Below are positions 16,179-23,878 of a stretch of 34,799 bases of DNA, piece after piece. Both the position numbers and the translations under genes were made by a program. This DNA is from Planctomycetota bacterium (GTDB lineage Bacteria > Planctomycetota > UBA1135 > GCA-002686595). A model generated the notes under the pieces. It searched no databases. It saw nothing but the letters and a program-made list of their open reading frames with translations, and had not been told where the DNA came from. The stretch covers positions 1 through 34,799 of the forward strand of contig JARGPD010000033.1 in the NCBI GenBank assembly GCA_029212845.1. The letters are read 5' to 3'. The first letter of the stretch is position 1, and the number at the start of each line of letters is the position of its first letter.

Positions 16179-18302
16179 CTATTCGGACCAGGCGGCTTCG
16201 GCGGGCTTCTTGGCGCCCCACTGGGCCTGCTCGGCCGCGGCGCGGATGCGCTCGGTCGCCACGTCGCCGGCGCGGGCCGCGGGCCCCTGCTTCAGGAGCT
16301 CGAGGGTGGCCTGCGGGCGGCCGCCGAAGAGGTTGTTGAGGGCCAAGACCAGGTGCGCGTCGACGTCGTCCGGGTGGTCCTTCACGTAGAGCTCCAGCAC
16401 GGCGAGCTGGCGGTCGAACTCGCTCGGGTCGGTGTAGAACTGGTGCTTGTCCACCGGGACGTCGACCAGGCTCGGCTCGAGCTCGATGGCCTTGCGGATC
16501 TGGTGGGCGCCAAAGTGGTAGTCGCCGGTTGCGAAGAGCGCGTCGGCCAGGACCAGGTGCAGCATGCCGCGATCGGGATCGAACTCGACCGCGCGGGCAT
16601 AGAAGTGCACCGCATCGGCGAAGCGCATGTCGGAGAAGGCGGCATCGCCCAGCTCGAGGTAGCGCAGGCCGGCAGCGCTCAGGGGAGTCGGGCCGGCGTC
16701 GACGGGAGCGGCGGCCTGGGCAGGCGCCGCTGCGGCGCCGCCACCTCCGGTGACCCAGTTGACGTCCGTGCCGGGGCTCGCCTCGACCGCGACGCCTTCA
16801 CCGACGGCGCCGTCGGTGTAGACGAAGACCTGGGTGGGCTGGCTGTCGTTGACGATGTAGACGGGGTCCGGGTCGCTGTAGCTGTCGTAGTAGTAGTGGT
16901 GGACGGCCGAGGGGTAGTACGCGTAGGGCGAGTAGTAGCTCGGGCCCACGCCCCAGCCGTAGCAGTCGTACCAGTCCCAGCCGAAGGAGAGCTGCAGGCC
17001 CCAGCTGGTCGAGTAGCCGATGGACCAGCCCCACCACGACGTGTACGGGGAGGAGTAGGGCGGGTGGTAGTTGCCAAAGGAGTCCCACCAGCCGAAGCCA
17101 AAGCCCGTGTGACAGCCGTTGTTCCAGTAGGGGTTGTAGCCGTAGCCCGTGTAGGCGCTGCTGCTGCCGTCCCCGTAGCCGTCGAAGTCGGTCGCCACCG
17201 AGGCGTCCCCGACGAAGGGCGCCGAGACGAGGCGCGAGCCTGCGGTCCCGACCAGGGGCCGGGTGGCCATGGCCACTGCGGTGCCGGTGGCGGCGGCCAC
17301 GCGCTCGCCGACGGTCGAGACGATCTTCGAGCCGGCCGGGTCCAGGGCGGCCGCCATGCGACGGCGGATCGTGGCCTCGCGCAGGTCGGCCTGGCGGGCC
17401 TTGGTGTCGGCGGTCGTGCGCAGGCGCGTCTCCTCGGTCAGTCGATCGCGGATCTCCTCGGAGCTGCGCGTGCGAGTCTGGGAGTCGGCGAGGGCGCGGC
17501 GGTAGTTGGCACCCGGGGAGTGGGGGGCGCGCACGCGGGTCTCGGTCTGGGTGCGCGCGGTCGGGGTGAAGGGGGTCGGCGAGGGCGGGGTGACCGAGGC
17601 GCGCAGGCGGCGCTCGGCTTCGATCGCGCTGGTCACGCTGCCGACGCCGCGCGCGCCGAGGGTGCCGCCGGTCTCGGGCGTCGCAGCGCGGTTGGCGAAG
17701 GGGTCGGCGGCCACGCCGCCGGCCGAGTCGAAGCGGCGGGCGTAGGTGGTGCGGCCCGAGTTGCTGGGCTGGGGGAAGGCCGAGGGGCGCGGGGCCGGCG
17801 CGTACACCTCACCGGTGCCGCTGACCGAACCCGTGCGACCGGTCTGGCCGCTGCCGTAGTTTGGCGTGCTGCCCACGGTCGGAGCGACGAAGCGCGTGCG
17901 CGACGAGCTCGAGCCGTAGCTCGGCGTCGAGCTGGTCCCCGTCACGACCGGCCGGGTGGGCGTCGTCACGACCGGGCGGGTGGGCGTCGTCGTGCGGCCG
18001 ATGGAGCTTCCCGAGCTGCCGGACGAGCGGCCGATGGTGCCACCGGTGCTGCGGCTGCTGCCCGAGGAGCGGCCGATGGTGCTGCCGGAGCTGCGGCTGC
18101 TACCGGACGAGCGCCCGATGGTGCTGCCGGAGCTGCGGGTGCTGCCGCCCGAAGAGCGGCCGACCGTGCTGCCCGAGGAGCGCGTGCCGGTGACGGTGCT
18201 GCGCGAGCCTCGATCCTGCGGCGCCGAGTCGGCGGGCGGAGCGAGGTCGATCGCAACCAGGGCAAGCAGAGGCAGGAAGATGTAGTTGGCGGGATGTCGC
18301 AT
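16179..18302 (-). CDS. Secreted Ser/Gly-repeat, aromatic-rich, TPR protein
   Basis: This 707-aa protein has a Sec signal (residues 1-26, cleaved near ADSA-PQD). Region 1 (about 30-110) is a low-complexity Ser/Gly/Arg tract with 14-residue repeats containing GSTIGRSSGSSR. Region 2 (about 110-340) is Thr/Ser/Pro-rich and then Arg/Glu helical. Region 3 (about 370-470) is extremely rich in Tyr, Trp and Gly, for example GFGFGWWDSFGNYHPPY and SYYSPYAYYPSAVHHYYY. Region 4 (about 540-707) is a TPR-like helical domain (ADAVHFYARAVEFDPDRGM, ATLELLKQG). The ATG at 18302 follows a GAGGAA ribosome site. It ends 7 bp from the convergent galK stop. No family is recognised as a whole; a surface or periplasmic scaffold is a guess. 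Confidence 0.75.
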   Translation of the reverse strand: MRHPANYIFLPLLALVAIDLAPPADSAPQDRGSRSTVTGTRSSGSTVGRSSGGSTRSSGSTIGRSSGSSRSSGSTIGRSSGSSRSTGGTIGRSSGSSGSSIGRTTTPTRPVVTTPTRPVVTGTSSTPSYGSSSSRTRFVAPTVGSTPNYGSGQTGRTGSVSGTGEVYAPAPRPSAFPQPSNSGRTTYARRFDSAGGVAADPFANRAATPETGGTLGARGVGSVTSAIEAERRLRASVTPPSPTPFTPTARTQTETRVRAPHSPGANYRRALADSQTRTRSSEEIRDRLTEETRLRTTADTKARQADLREATIRRRMAAALDPAGSKIVSTVGERVAAATGTAVAMATRPLVGTAGSRLVSAPFVGDASVATDFDGYGDGSSSAYTGYGYNPYWNNGCHTGFGFGWWDSFGNYHPPYSSPYTSWWGWSIGYSTSWGLQLSFGWDWYDCYGWGVGPSYYSPYAYYPSAVHHYYYDSYSDPDPVYIVNDSQPTQVFVYTDGAVGEGVAVEASPGTDVNWVTGGGGAAAAPAQAAAPVDAGPTPLSAAGLRYLELGDAAFSDMRFADAVHFYARAVEFDPDRGMLHLVLADALFATGDYHFGAHQIRKAIELEPSLVDVPVDKHQFYTDPSEFDRQLAVLELYVKDHPDDVDAHLVLALNNLFGGRPQATLELLKQGPAARAGDVATERIRAAAEQAQWGAKKPAEAAWSE
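17995..18190. repeat. 42-bp in-frame tandem repeat in the Ser/Gly-repeat gene
   Basis: Units starting CGGCCGATGGTG begin at 18028 and 18070, each exactly 42 bp. A 45-bp unit begins at 18112 (cgcccgatggtg), and shorter flanking units begin at 17995 and 18157. Read on the minus strand each encodes a 14-residue Ser/Gly/Arg block. All length changes are multiples of 3, so the frame is kept. Confidence 0.85.
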
Positions 18303-18433
18303 GGGGATGTTCCTCGTGGGGGCAGGCACTGAAGGTCCACTACTGTGCAAAACGAGTGCCGCTCGTGACCCCGGTGTTACAGGCTTCGGACCGGGATGTG
18401 CGGTCTTGGGGTGTCCTCCCCAGCGGACAGGGG

Positions 18434-18452
18434 CCGGGACATGGCGTCCCGG
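18434..18452. terminator. Hairpin downstream of the minus-strand lipoprotein gene
   Basis: A perfect 7-bp stem, CCGGGAC (18434-18440) and GTCCCGG (18446-18452), has loop ATGGC. It lies 60 bp past the stop of the 18512-19258 gene and upstream of the next minus gene. There is no T-tract, so termination is a guess. Confidence 0.35.
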
Positions 18453-18511
18453 GGGCCTAGCAGCCCGATTCGGGGTGGTCTCAGCTCTAGAAGGCTGATC
18501 TCGGCGTGTTC

Positions 18512-19258
18512 CTAGGGCGCCTCGTCCGCTCGGTCCGGGGGCCAGAAGTAGCGCTCCTTGAACCAGCTCTGGAGCTCGAAGGTCTCGATCTCTTCCGACC
18601 AGATTCGGAGCGCCCCGAAGCTGAGCTCGAGGGTCGCGGGCCGCCGCAGGTTGCCCAGCTCGGCCCAGGTGCGCACATGCAGGATCTCCTCCTGGCGCCC
18701 CTCGGGGTCGATGGCCGTGAAGGTGACGCCCTCCTCGCCCAGGTCCTCGCGCAGGACGCTGCTGCCGTTCGAGCCCAGGGGCAAGCGGCCGTCCGCGTCC
18801 CAGCCGAGCTCGTCGAGCCCGTCGGCCATGGCCACCCGGCGCAGGTCGAAGCGCCGCAGCACCTGGGCTAGCTCCTCGCCGGCGTACTCGATCGACTCGC
18901 CGCTGTCCTGGGGCAGGAGAAAAGCGCGGGCGCCGCTGCGGTACTCGATGCGCCGGTCGGCGTCCTCGTCGGCCAGGCGCTGGAGGCTCCAGCGGCTGCG
19001 GTCGAGCCCTTGGTAGGTCGCCTGCAGCCTGTGGGGAGCGTCCGGCAGGGTGTCGAAGGCCAGCTTCGAGGTGATGTGCAGGTTGCGACCGCGCAGGGGG
19101 GCGAGGGTGCCTTCGTCCGGGGCGACGGGGCTGGGCTCGTCGCCGGGTTGGGCTGCTTCGACCCCCGCTCCGACCCCGGGGGTGACGGGGGGAGCCGGCT
19201 CCTCGCCCGAGCCGCAGCCGAGTGCTGCCAGCAGGCATGCGCCAGCCAGCAGCCTCAA
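18512..19258 (-). CDS. Putative lipoprotein, unknown function, TTG start
   Basis: This 248-aa protein starts MRLLAGACLLAALGCGSGEE, a lipoprotein-like signal with Cys16 after ALG. The only start that yields this signal is a TTG at 19258. It overlaps the TGA of the upstream aminotransferase gene as TTGA, so translation is probably coupled to that gene. No in-frame ATG exists until well inside the protein. After a Pro/Gly/Glu-rich linker, the mature domain (about 60-248) contains SKLAFDTLPDAPHRLQATY, RRIEYRSGARAFLLPQ, GVTFTAIDPEGRQEEI and a C-terminal ELSFGALRIWSEEIETFEL, which suggests a beta-rich fold. I do not recognise the family. Confidence 0.7.
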   Translation of the reverse strand: MRLLAGACLLAALGCGSGEEPAPPVTPGVGAGVEAAQPGDEPSPVAPDEGTLAPLRGRNLHITSKLAFDTLPDAPHRLQATYQGLDRSRWSLQRLADEDADRRIEYRSGARAFLLPQDSGESIEYAGEELAQVLRRFDLRRVAMADGLDELGWDADGRLPLGSNGSSVLREDLGEEGVTFTAIDPEGRQEEILHVRTWAELGNLRRPATLELSFGALRIWSEEIETFELQSWFKERYFWPPDRADEAP

Positions 19259-20439
19259 GCCAGGCGCTCCCGCAGGATCACAGCTGCGCGCTCCAGGGTG
19301 CTGAGCTGCTTGGCGAAGCAGAAGCGGACGATGCCGTGGCCGTCGCGCGGGTCGGAGAAGAAGCTCGAGCCCGGGACCGTTGCGACGCCGCCGGCGCGGG
19401 CGAGGCGCAGGGCGAAGGCGGTGTCGTCCTCGCCCGCCTTGGCGTGGGCGCCGATGCCGGCCATCACGTAGTAAGCGCCCAGGGGCGGGACCACGTCGAA
19501 GCCGCAGTCGGCGAGGGCCGCGACCAGCACGTCGCGGCGCTCGGTGTAGCCCGCGCGCAGCTCGTCGAAGTAGCTGTCGTCGAAGGCCAGGGCCTCGGCG
19601 GCCGCAGCCTGCAGGGGCGCGGGCGCGCCGACGGTCAGGAAGTCGTGCACCTTGCGGATCGCGCCGGTCAGGTGCTCGGGGGCCAGGCACCAGCCGATGC
19701 GCCAGCCGGTGGCGCTCCAGGTCTTGGAGAGCCCGCTGATCGTGACAGTGCGCTCGGCCATGCCCTCGAGGCTGGCGATCGAGAGGTGCTCGGCGCCGTC
19801 GTAGAGGATGTACTCGTAGATCTCGTCGGTGATCGCGAGGGCGTCGTGCTCGCAGCACAGCGCGGCGATCAGCTCGAGCTCCTCGCGCGTGAAGACCTTG
19901 CCCGTGGGGTTGTGGGGCGTGTTGACGATGATCGCCTTGGTGCGCGGCCCGAAGGCGGCGCGCAGCTCGGCCTCGTCGAAGGTCCAGTCGGGTCCCGAGA
20001 GGCGCACGAAGCGCGGCGTCGCCCCGCAGAGGGTGCAGTCGGGCCCGTAGTTCTCGTAGAAGGGCTCGAAGACCACGACCTCGTCGCCGGGATCGACCAC
20101 GGCCATCATGGTCGAGACCATCGCCTCGGTCGCGCCGCAGCAGACGGTCACGTGGGCGTCGGCATCGGTGGGCACGCGGTTGTAGGCGCTGGTGCGCGTG
20201 GCGATCGCCTGGCGCAGGTCGGGCGCTCCCCAGGTGACCGCGTACTGGTTGATGTCCGCGTCGATGGCGCGCTTGGCGGCCGCCTTCATCGCGGCCGGTG
20301 CCGCGAAGTCGGGGAAGCCCTGGGCGAGGTTGACCGCGCCTTCGGCCGTGGCGACGCGGCTCATCTCGCGGATCACCGACTCGGTGAAGGGAGCCGTGCG
20401 GGCGGCGGGCCGGATGGCGCTGCGGGTGGGGCTGGGCAT
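19255..20439 (-). CDS. PLP-dependent class I/II aminotransferase (YbdL/kynurenine-type)
   Basis: This 394-aa fold-type I aminotransferase has NLAQGFPDF near residue 37, typical of the methionine/kynurenine/glutamine aminotransferase group (YbdL, KAT). The substrate loop is GAPDLRQAIA, the Asn/Pro motif is VNTPHNPTGKVF, and TDEIYEYILYDG is present. The Schiff-base Lys is Lys239 in SGLSKTWSATGWRIGW, and the C-terminal carboxylate-binding Arg is in GIVRFCFAK. It would exchange amino groups between an amino acid and a 2-oxo acid; the substrate is not decided. The ATG at 20439 is used because AAGG lies 8 nt before it; a GTG at 20445 is also in frame. It sits 51 bp after the HEAT lipoprotein and overlaps the next lipoprotein start. 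Confidence 0.9.
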   Translation of the reverse strand: MPSPTRSAIRPAARTAPFTESVIREMSRVATAEGAVNLAQGFPDFAAPAAMKAAAKRAIDADINQYAVTWGAPDLRQAIATRTSAYNRVPTDADAHVTVCCGATEAMVSTMMAVVDPGDEVVVFEPFYENYGPDCTLCGATPRFVRLSGPDWTFDEAELRAAFGPRTKAIIVNTPHNPTGKVFTREELELIAALCCEHDALAITDEIYEYILYDGAEHLSIASLEGMAERTVTISGLSKTWSATGWRIGWCLAPEHLTGAIRKVHDFLTVGAPAPLQAAAAEALAFDDSYFDELRAGYTERRDVLVAALADCGFDVVPPLGAYYVMAGIGAHAKAGEDDTAFALRLARAGGVATVPGSSFFSDPRDGHGIVRFCFAKQLSTLERAAVILRERLA

Positions 20440-20490
20440 GGGCACGACCTTAGCCGCCCACGCTGATTCCAGGAAGGGTCAGGCCGCTGC

Positions 20491-21504
20491 TCAGGAGGCG
20501 GGCAGGTTCTTGGCCCAGTCCCGCCAGACCTCGGTGTCGTTGCCGAGGTGGCGGCCGGCGAGCAGCACCAGCGAGTAGACCACCGTGTCGCGGCGCGTCG
20601 GCCGAACCATGTCCAAGCGACCGACGAGCAGGCGCGCGACGCGACCCTTGTAGGTCGGGTCCCTGCGGGTCATGCGCACCAGGGCGGTGCCGGCGGCCTG
20701 GCCGACCAGGGCCACCTCGTCGTCGAGGCGGTCGCCGAGGTAGGCGATCGTGTCCCCGTTGCCGACCAGGCCGAGCACGGCCGCGGCCTGGGTGCGGACG
20801 CTGAGGTCCGAGTCGGAGAGGGCGCGCATGCAGACCGTGCGCACCAGGTCCGCGCGCTCGATCTCGATGCCCTCTTCGCGCTTGGCGGCGGCCTCGAGGA
20901 TGCCCGACAGGGCGAAGGCGGCGTTGCCGCGGCGGATCGGCTCGGCCGAGCCATCGAGGGCGTTGCAGATCGGACCGAGGGGCGTCTCGGGCCGGGCCAG
21001 GATGCCCAGTCCCATGAGGGCGTTGGCCGAGACCTCGGGGTCGGGGTCCGAGATGGCGTTGAGCAGCGGGCTGAGCGCCTCGGCGCCCTTGTCGACCGGC
21101 GTGGTGGAGAAGTCCGCGCGCAGCACATCCATGCGGTTGGTGAAGCCGAGGGCGACCGCGGCCACGGAGCGGTTGCGCGCGGGGCCGGACTCGAGCTGGG
21201 CGATCAGCTCGGCCTGGCGCTTGGTGCACTCGAATTCGAGCACCTGCCTGAGGATGCGGGCGCGCTCGCCGTCACCGGCGAACTTGGCGCTGCTCCAGGC
21301 CTGGATCCGGTAGCCGACCTCGCCCAGGAAGGCGCCGATGGTCATCGTGTCGGCGTGCTCGATCGTGGTGGGGACGTCGAGGAACTTGTCGGCCTTGACC
21401 GGGGCGCCGATGTCGGGGAGCTCGTTGCCGTTCTCGTCCGTGGGGGTCGAGGAGCAGGCCGCGAGGGCGAGGGCCAGGGCGAGGCTGGTGAGGGGCAGGC
21501 GCAT
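20491..21504 (-). CDS. HEAT-repeat lipoprotein
   Basis: This 337-aa protein has the lipoprotein signal MRLPLTSLALALALAACSST, with lipobox LAAC and Cys17. A linker (TPTDENGNELPD) follows, then helical repeats. Clear HEAT units include LSPLLNAISDPDPEVSANAL, CMRALSDSDLSVRTQAAAVLG and YLGDRLDDEVALVGQAAGTAL. HEAT lipoproteins are usually protein-interaction scaffolds in the envelope; no catalytic motif is seen. It is the first gene of a minus-strand operon with the aminotransferase and the TTG-start lipoprotein, and diverges from the leucine-dehydrogenase-like gene (114-bp gap). No Shine-Dalgarno precedes the ATG. Confidence 0.8.
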   Translation of the reverse strand: MRLPLTSLALALALAACSSTPTDENGNELPDIGAPVKADKFLDVPTTIEHADTMTIGAFLGEVGYRIQAWSSAKFAGDGERARILRQVLEFECTKRQAELIAQLESGPARNRSVAAVALGFTNRMDVLRADFSTTPVDKGAEALSPLLNAISDPDPEVSANALMGLGILARPETPLGPICNALDGSAEPIRRGNAAFALSGILEAAAKREEGIEIERADLVRTVCMRALSDSDLSVRTQAAAVLGLVGNGDTIAYLGDRLDDEVALVGQAAGTALVRMTRRDPTYKGRVARLLVGRLDMVRPTRRDTVVYSLVLLAGRHLGNDTEVWRDWAKNLPAS

Positions 21505-21603
21505 GGTGGTGGAGGGCTCGGGCGGGGTCTTGGAGGCGGGTCGGACGCGGGCGGAGCCGCCGTCTTCCTCCTCACCGGAAAATCGCCAAGGGGGGGCACA
21601 AGG

Positions 21604-21609
21604 TACACT
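21604..21609 (+). promoter_or_regulatory. -10-like TACACT upstream of the dehydrogenase
   Basis: TACACT lies 9 nt before the ATG at 21619 with no Shine-Dalgarno between them. It sits in the 114-bp gap with the divergent HEAT lipoprotein gene. No -35 match is seen at 17 bp. Confidence 0.35.
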
Positions 21610-21618
21610 CGGGCTCGC

Positions 21619-22671
21619 ATGGGTATCCACGTTCTCGACGCGATGTCCCGGGAGGGCTTCGAAGAGGTCATCGGGGTCCACGACCGCAAGAGCGGTCTGC
21701 GGGCTCTGATCGCCATCCACGACACCAGCGTGGGTCCTGCCTTTGGCGGGATCCGGCGCTGGACCTACATCAGCGAGCGCCAGGCCCTGATGGATGTGCT
21801 GCGGCTGTCCCGGGCGATGACGCGCAAGTGCGTGCTCGCCGGGGTCGCCGGTGGTGGCGGCAAGGCGGTCATCCTCGACCACCCCAACCTCGACCGCGAA
21901 GCGGCCTACCGCCACCTCGGCCGCAAGGTCCACCAGATGGCCGGCCGCTACTACACCGGACCCGACGTGGGCACCGACGATGCGGCCCTCGGCTGGCTGG
22001 CCGAGGAGACTCCCTTCGTGACCTGTCCCGGGGACGCGGGGCCCGGGGACCTGGCGGCAGCCACGGCGGCGGGCGCCTTCGCCGGCATCCGGGCGGCCCT
22101 GCGGCACCTCGACGGCGAGGCCGACTGGCCCTCGCGGAGGGTCGTGGTCCAGGGCCTCGGCAGCGTCGGAGCCCAGCTGGCCAGGCGCCTGAAGGACGTC
22201 GGAGCCACCGTGATCGGCACCGACATCGACGTGGAGCATGGTCGCGCGGTGGCCACCGAGCTCGAGGTCGAGTTCGTCGAGCCCTCGGACGAGGTCGAGG
22301 TGCCCTGCGACGTCTTCGCCCCCTGCGCCCTCGGCGGGATGCTGCACGACGTGACCATCGAGCGCCTCTCCACCCGGGTCGTGGCCGGCGCCGCCAACAA
22401 CGTGCTCGCCAAGGCCCACCACGCGGACCTGCTGATGGCCCGCGGGGTCCTGTTCCTGCCTGACTTCGTGACCAACGCCGGCGCGCTGCTGCGGGGCGCC
22501 ATGTTCCACCTCGAGGGCCGCCACATGGAGCTGGCCGAGATCGAGCAGCGTATCGAAGGCGTCTGCGACGACGTGCTCCAGCGGGCTGCCGCCGAGGACG
22601 AGCCCCCGGCCCGGGTGGCCAAGGGCATCGCCGACGAGCGCATCGCCGCCCGCCGCGCGGCCCATTCCTAA
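21619..22671 (+). CDS. Leu/Phe/Val/Glu-type amino-acid dehydrogenase
   Basis: This 350-aa protein matches the leucine dehydrogenase subgroup of the Glu/Leu/Phe/Val dehydrogenase family by length and motifs. It has GPAFGGIRRW, the substrate Lys70 in TRKCVLAGVAGGGGK and the catalytic Lys82 (spacing of 12 as in LeuDH). It also has GRYYTGPDVGTDD and the Rossmann motif VVVQGLGSVGAQLARRL. It would deaminate a branched or aromatic amino acid to the 2-oxo acid with NAD+, or run in reverse. The loop GVAGGGGKAV has Gly-Gly where LeuDH usually has Leu-Gly (NLGGGK), so the substrate pocket may differ. It may complement the nearby aminotransferase in amino-acid turnover. The ATG at 21619 begins directly at the family N-terminus. 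Confidence 0.85.
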   Translation: MGIHVLDAMSREGFEEVIGVHDRKSGLRALIAIHDTSVGPAFGGIRRWTYISERQALMDVLRLSRAMTRKCVLAGVAGGGGKAVILDHPNLDREAAYRHLGRKVHQMAGRYYTGPDVGTDDAALGWLAEETPFVTCPGDAGPGDLAAATAAGAFAGIRAALRHLDGEADWPSRRVVVQGLGSVGAQLARRLKDVGATVIGTDIDVEHGRAVATELEVEFVEPSDEVEVPCDVFAPCALGGMLHDVTIERLSTRVVAGAANNVLAKAHHADLLMARGVLFLPDFVTNAGALLRGAMFHLEGRHMELAEIEQRIEGVCDDVLQRAAAEDEPPARVAKGIADERIAARRAAHS

Positions 22672-22807
22672 CGGGACCGTCAGCTACGCTTCCGGGCCGA
22701 GGCCCGTAACCCCAGCTGGATCCGTTCGTCCTCCCGGGTGCTCCGTAGTGAATCGCCCTTGGATCGGCTACTTTGGACCCGCGTTCCCCCTGAACCAGAG
22801 CCTCCCC

Positions 22808-23869
22808 ATGCCCAGCCTGCACGCCATCCTGCCCCTCCTCGCCGCGCCGTTCCTGCTCGGTCTGTTCGCGGACGACGCGTCCAAGGACGTCCCCGTGGCA
22901 AACGAGACCCCGGTGGCGACGGCCCGCGAGGCCTCGCTGAAAGGCGCCATGGTCGAGGGCACCGCGCCCCTGTCCTTCCCGCTCGGCGGCGGCGTGCCGG
23001 ACCTCCTGATCCCGCGGGGAGAGCACCTCGCCTTCGGCGTGCACGTGACCGTCGGCCCCGTGGGGGCGACGGTCGGCAAGGTCTTCCTCGACACCGGCGT
23101 CGACGCCTTCCAGGAGAGCCTCGTGCTGCTCGGTGGCGGAGGCGGCGACGACCGCGAGGTCGGCTGGCTCAAGGCCAAGGCCGAGGGCGGCTACCTCTTC
23201 TATGACATGGTGTCGGTGCTCGACTCGCGCTACCTGCCCCAGGACTGGCCGAGCATCTCGTACTACTCGCGCCAGACGGGCTCGGAGAACCGCCGCCGCG
23301 AGATCCAGATCGGCCTGCACGAGGGCGTGACCCACGCGACCTTCCGCAAGGACTCCTCCAGTGGGGCGCCGCGCGGCAAGCGCATCTGGCAGCCCCTCGC
23401 CCAGCGCGACGTGCCCGAAGGCACCATGGACATGCTCGGCGCCGTCTACCTCGCGCGCACCTTGCTGCTGTCGGGCGAGGAGCAGCTCGTCTTCCCGCTG
23501 ATCGACAAGATGGACATCTGGAAGATGACCCTCAGCCTCGGGGAGGAGCGCCGGCTCGAGGTCCCCGCGGGCACCTTCGACGCTGTCGAGATCCTGCTCG
23601 AGCCCTCGACCTGGGAGGGTGAGCCCGAGCAGGAGTTCGGCAAGTTCCGCGGCCTGTTCGGCATCCGCGGCTCGATCCACCTGTGGGTCGAGCGGACGAC
23701 CGGCGTCCCCATTCGCATCCAGGGCACGATCCCCGCGGGCCCCGTCGAGGTCGAGTGCGACATCTACCTCGAGACCCACACCGGCACGCCCGACGCCTTC
23801 CAGCCGATCGACCTCGAGGCCGAGGCAGCTGCCGCAGCTAAGGTCGCCGTCGAGGCCGGCGAGGCCTAG
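22808..23869 (+). CDS. DUF3108-like secreted protein
   Basis: This 353-aa protein has a Sec signal at the N-terminus (MPSLHAILPLLAAPFLLGLF, cleaved near FADD). The mature part contains a beta-rich LAFGVHVTVGPVGATVG strand pair, YYSRQTGSENRRREIQI, and the DUF3108 features RRLEVPAGTFDAVEILL and WVERTTGVPIRIQGTIP. DUF3108 proteins are exported and of unknown function. The ATG at 22808 is chosen for the signal peptide; a GTG at 22748 is an upstream in-frame alternative. A TACTTT box lies at 22769-22774. It is followed by recQ after 9 bp. Confidence 0.7.
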   Translation: MPSLHAILPLLAAPFLLGLFADDASKDVPVANETPVATAREASLKGAMVEGTAPLSFPLGGGVPDLLIPRGEHLAFGVHVTVGPVGATVGKVFLDTGVDAFQESLVLLGGGGGDDREVGWLKAKAEGGYLFYDMVSVLDSRYLPQDWPSISYYSRQTGSENRRREIQIGLHEGVTHATFRKDSSSGAPRGKRIWQPLAQRDVPEGTMDMLGAVYLARTLLLSGEEQLVFPLIDKMDIWKMTLSLGEERRLEVPAGTFDAVEILLEPSTWEGEPEQEFGKFRGLFGIRGSIHLWVERTTGVPIRIQGTIPAGPVEVECDIYLETHTGTPDAFQPIDLEAEAAAAAKVAVEAGEA

Positions 23870-23878
23870 CGCGACCCC

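Noticed and set aside
17995-18190. Repeat array as a CRISPR
   Set aside because: Units are contiguous, in-frame coding repeats without spacers, and no cas gene is present.
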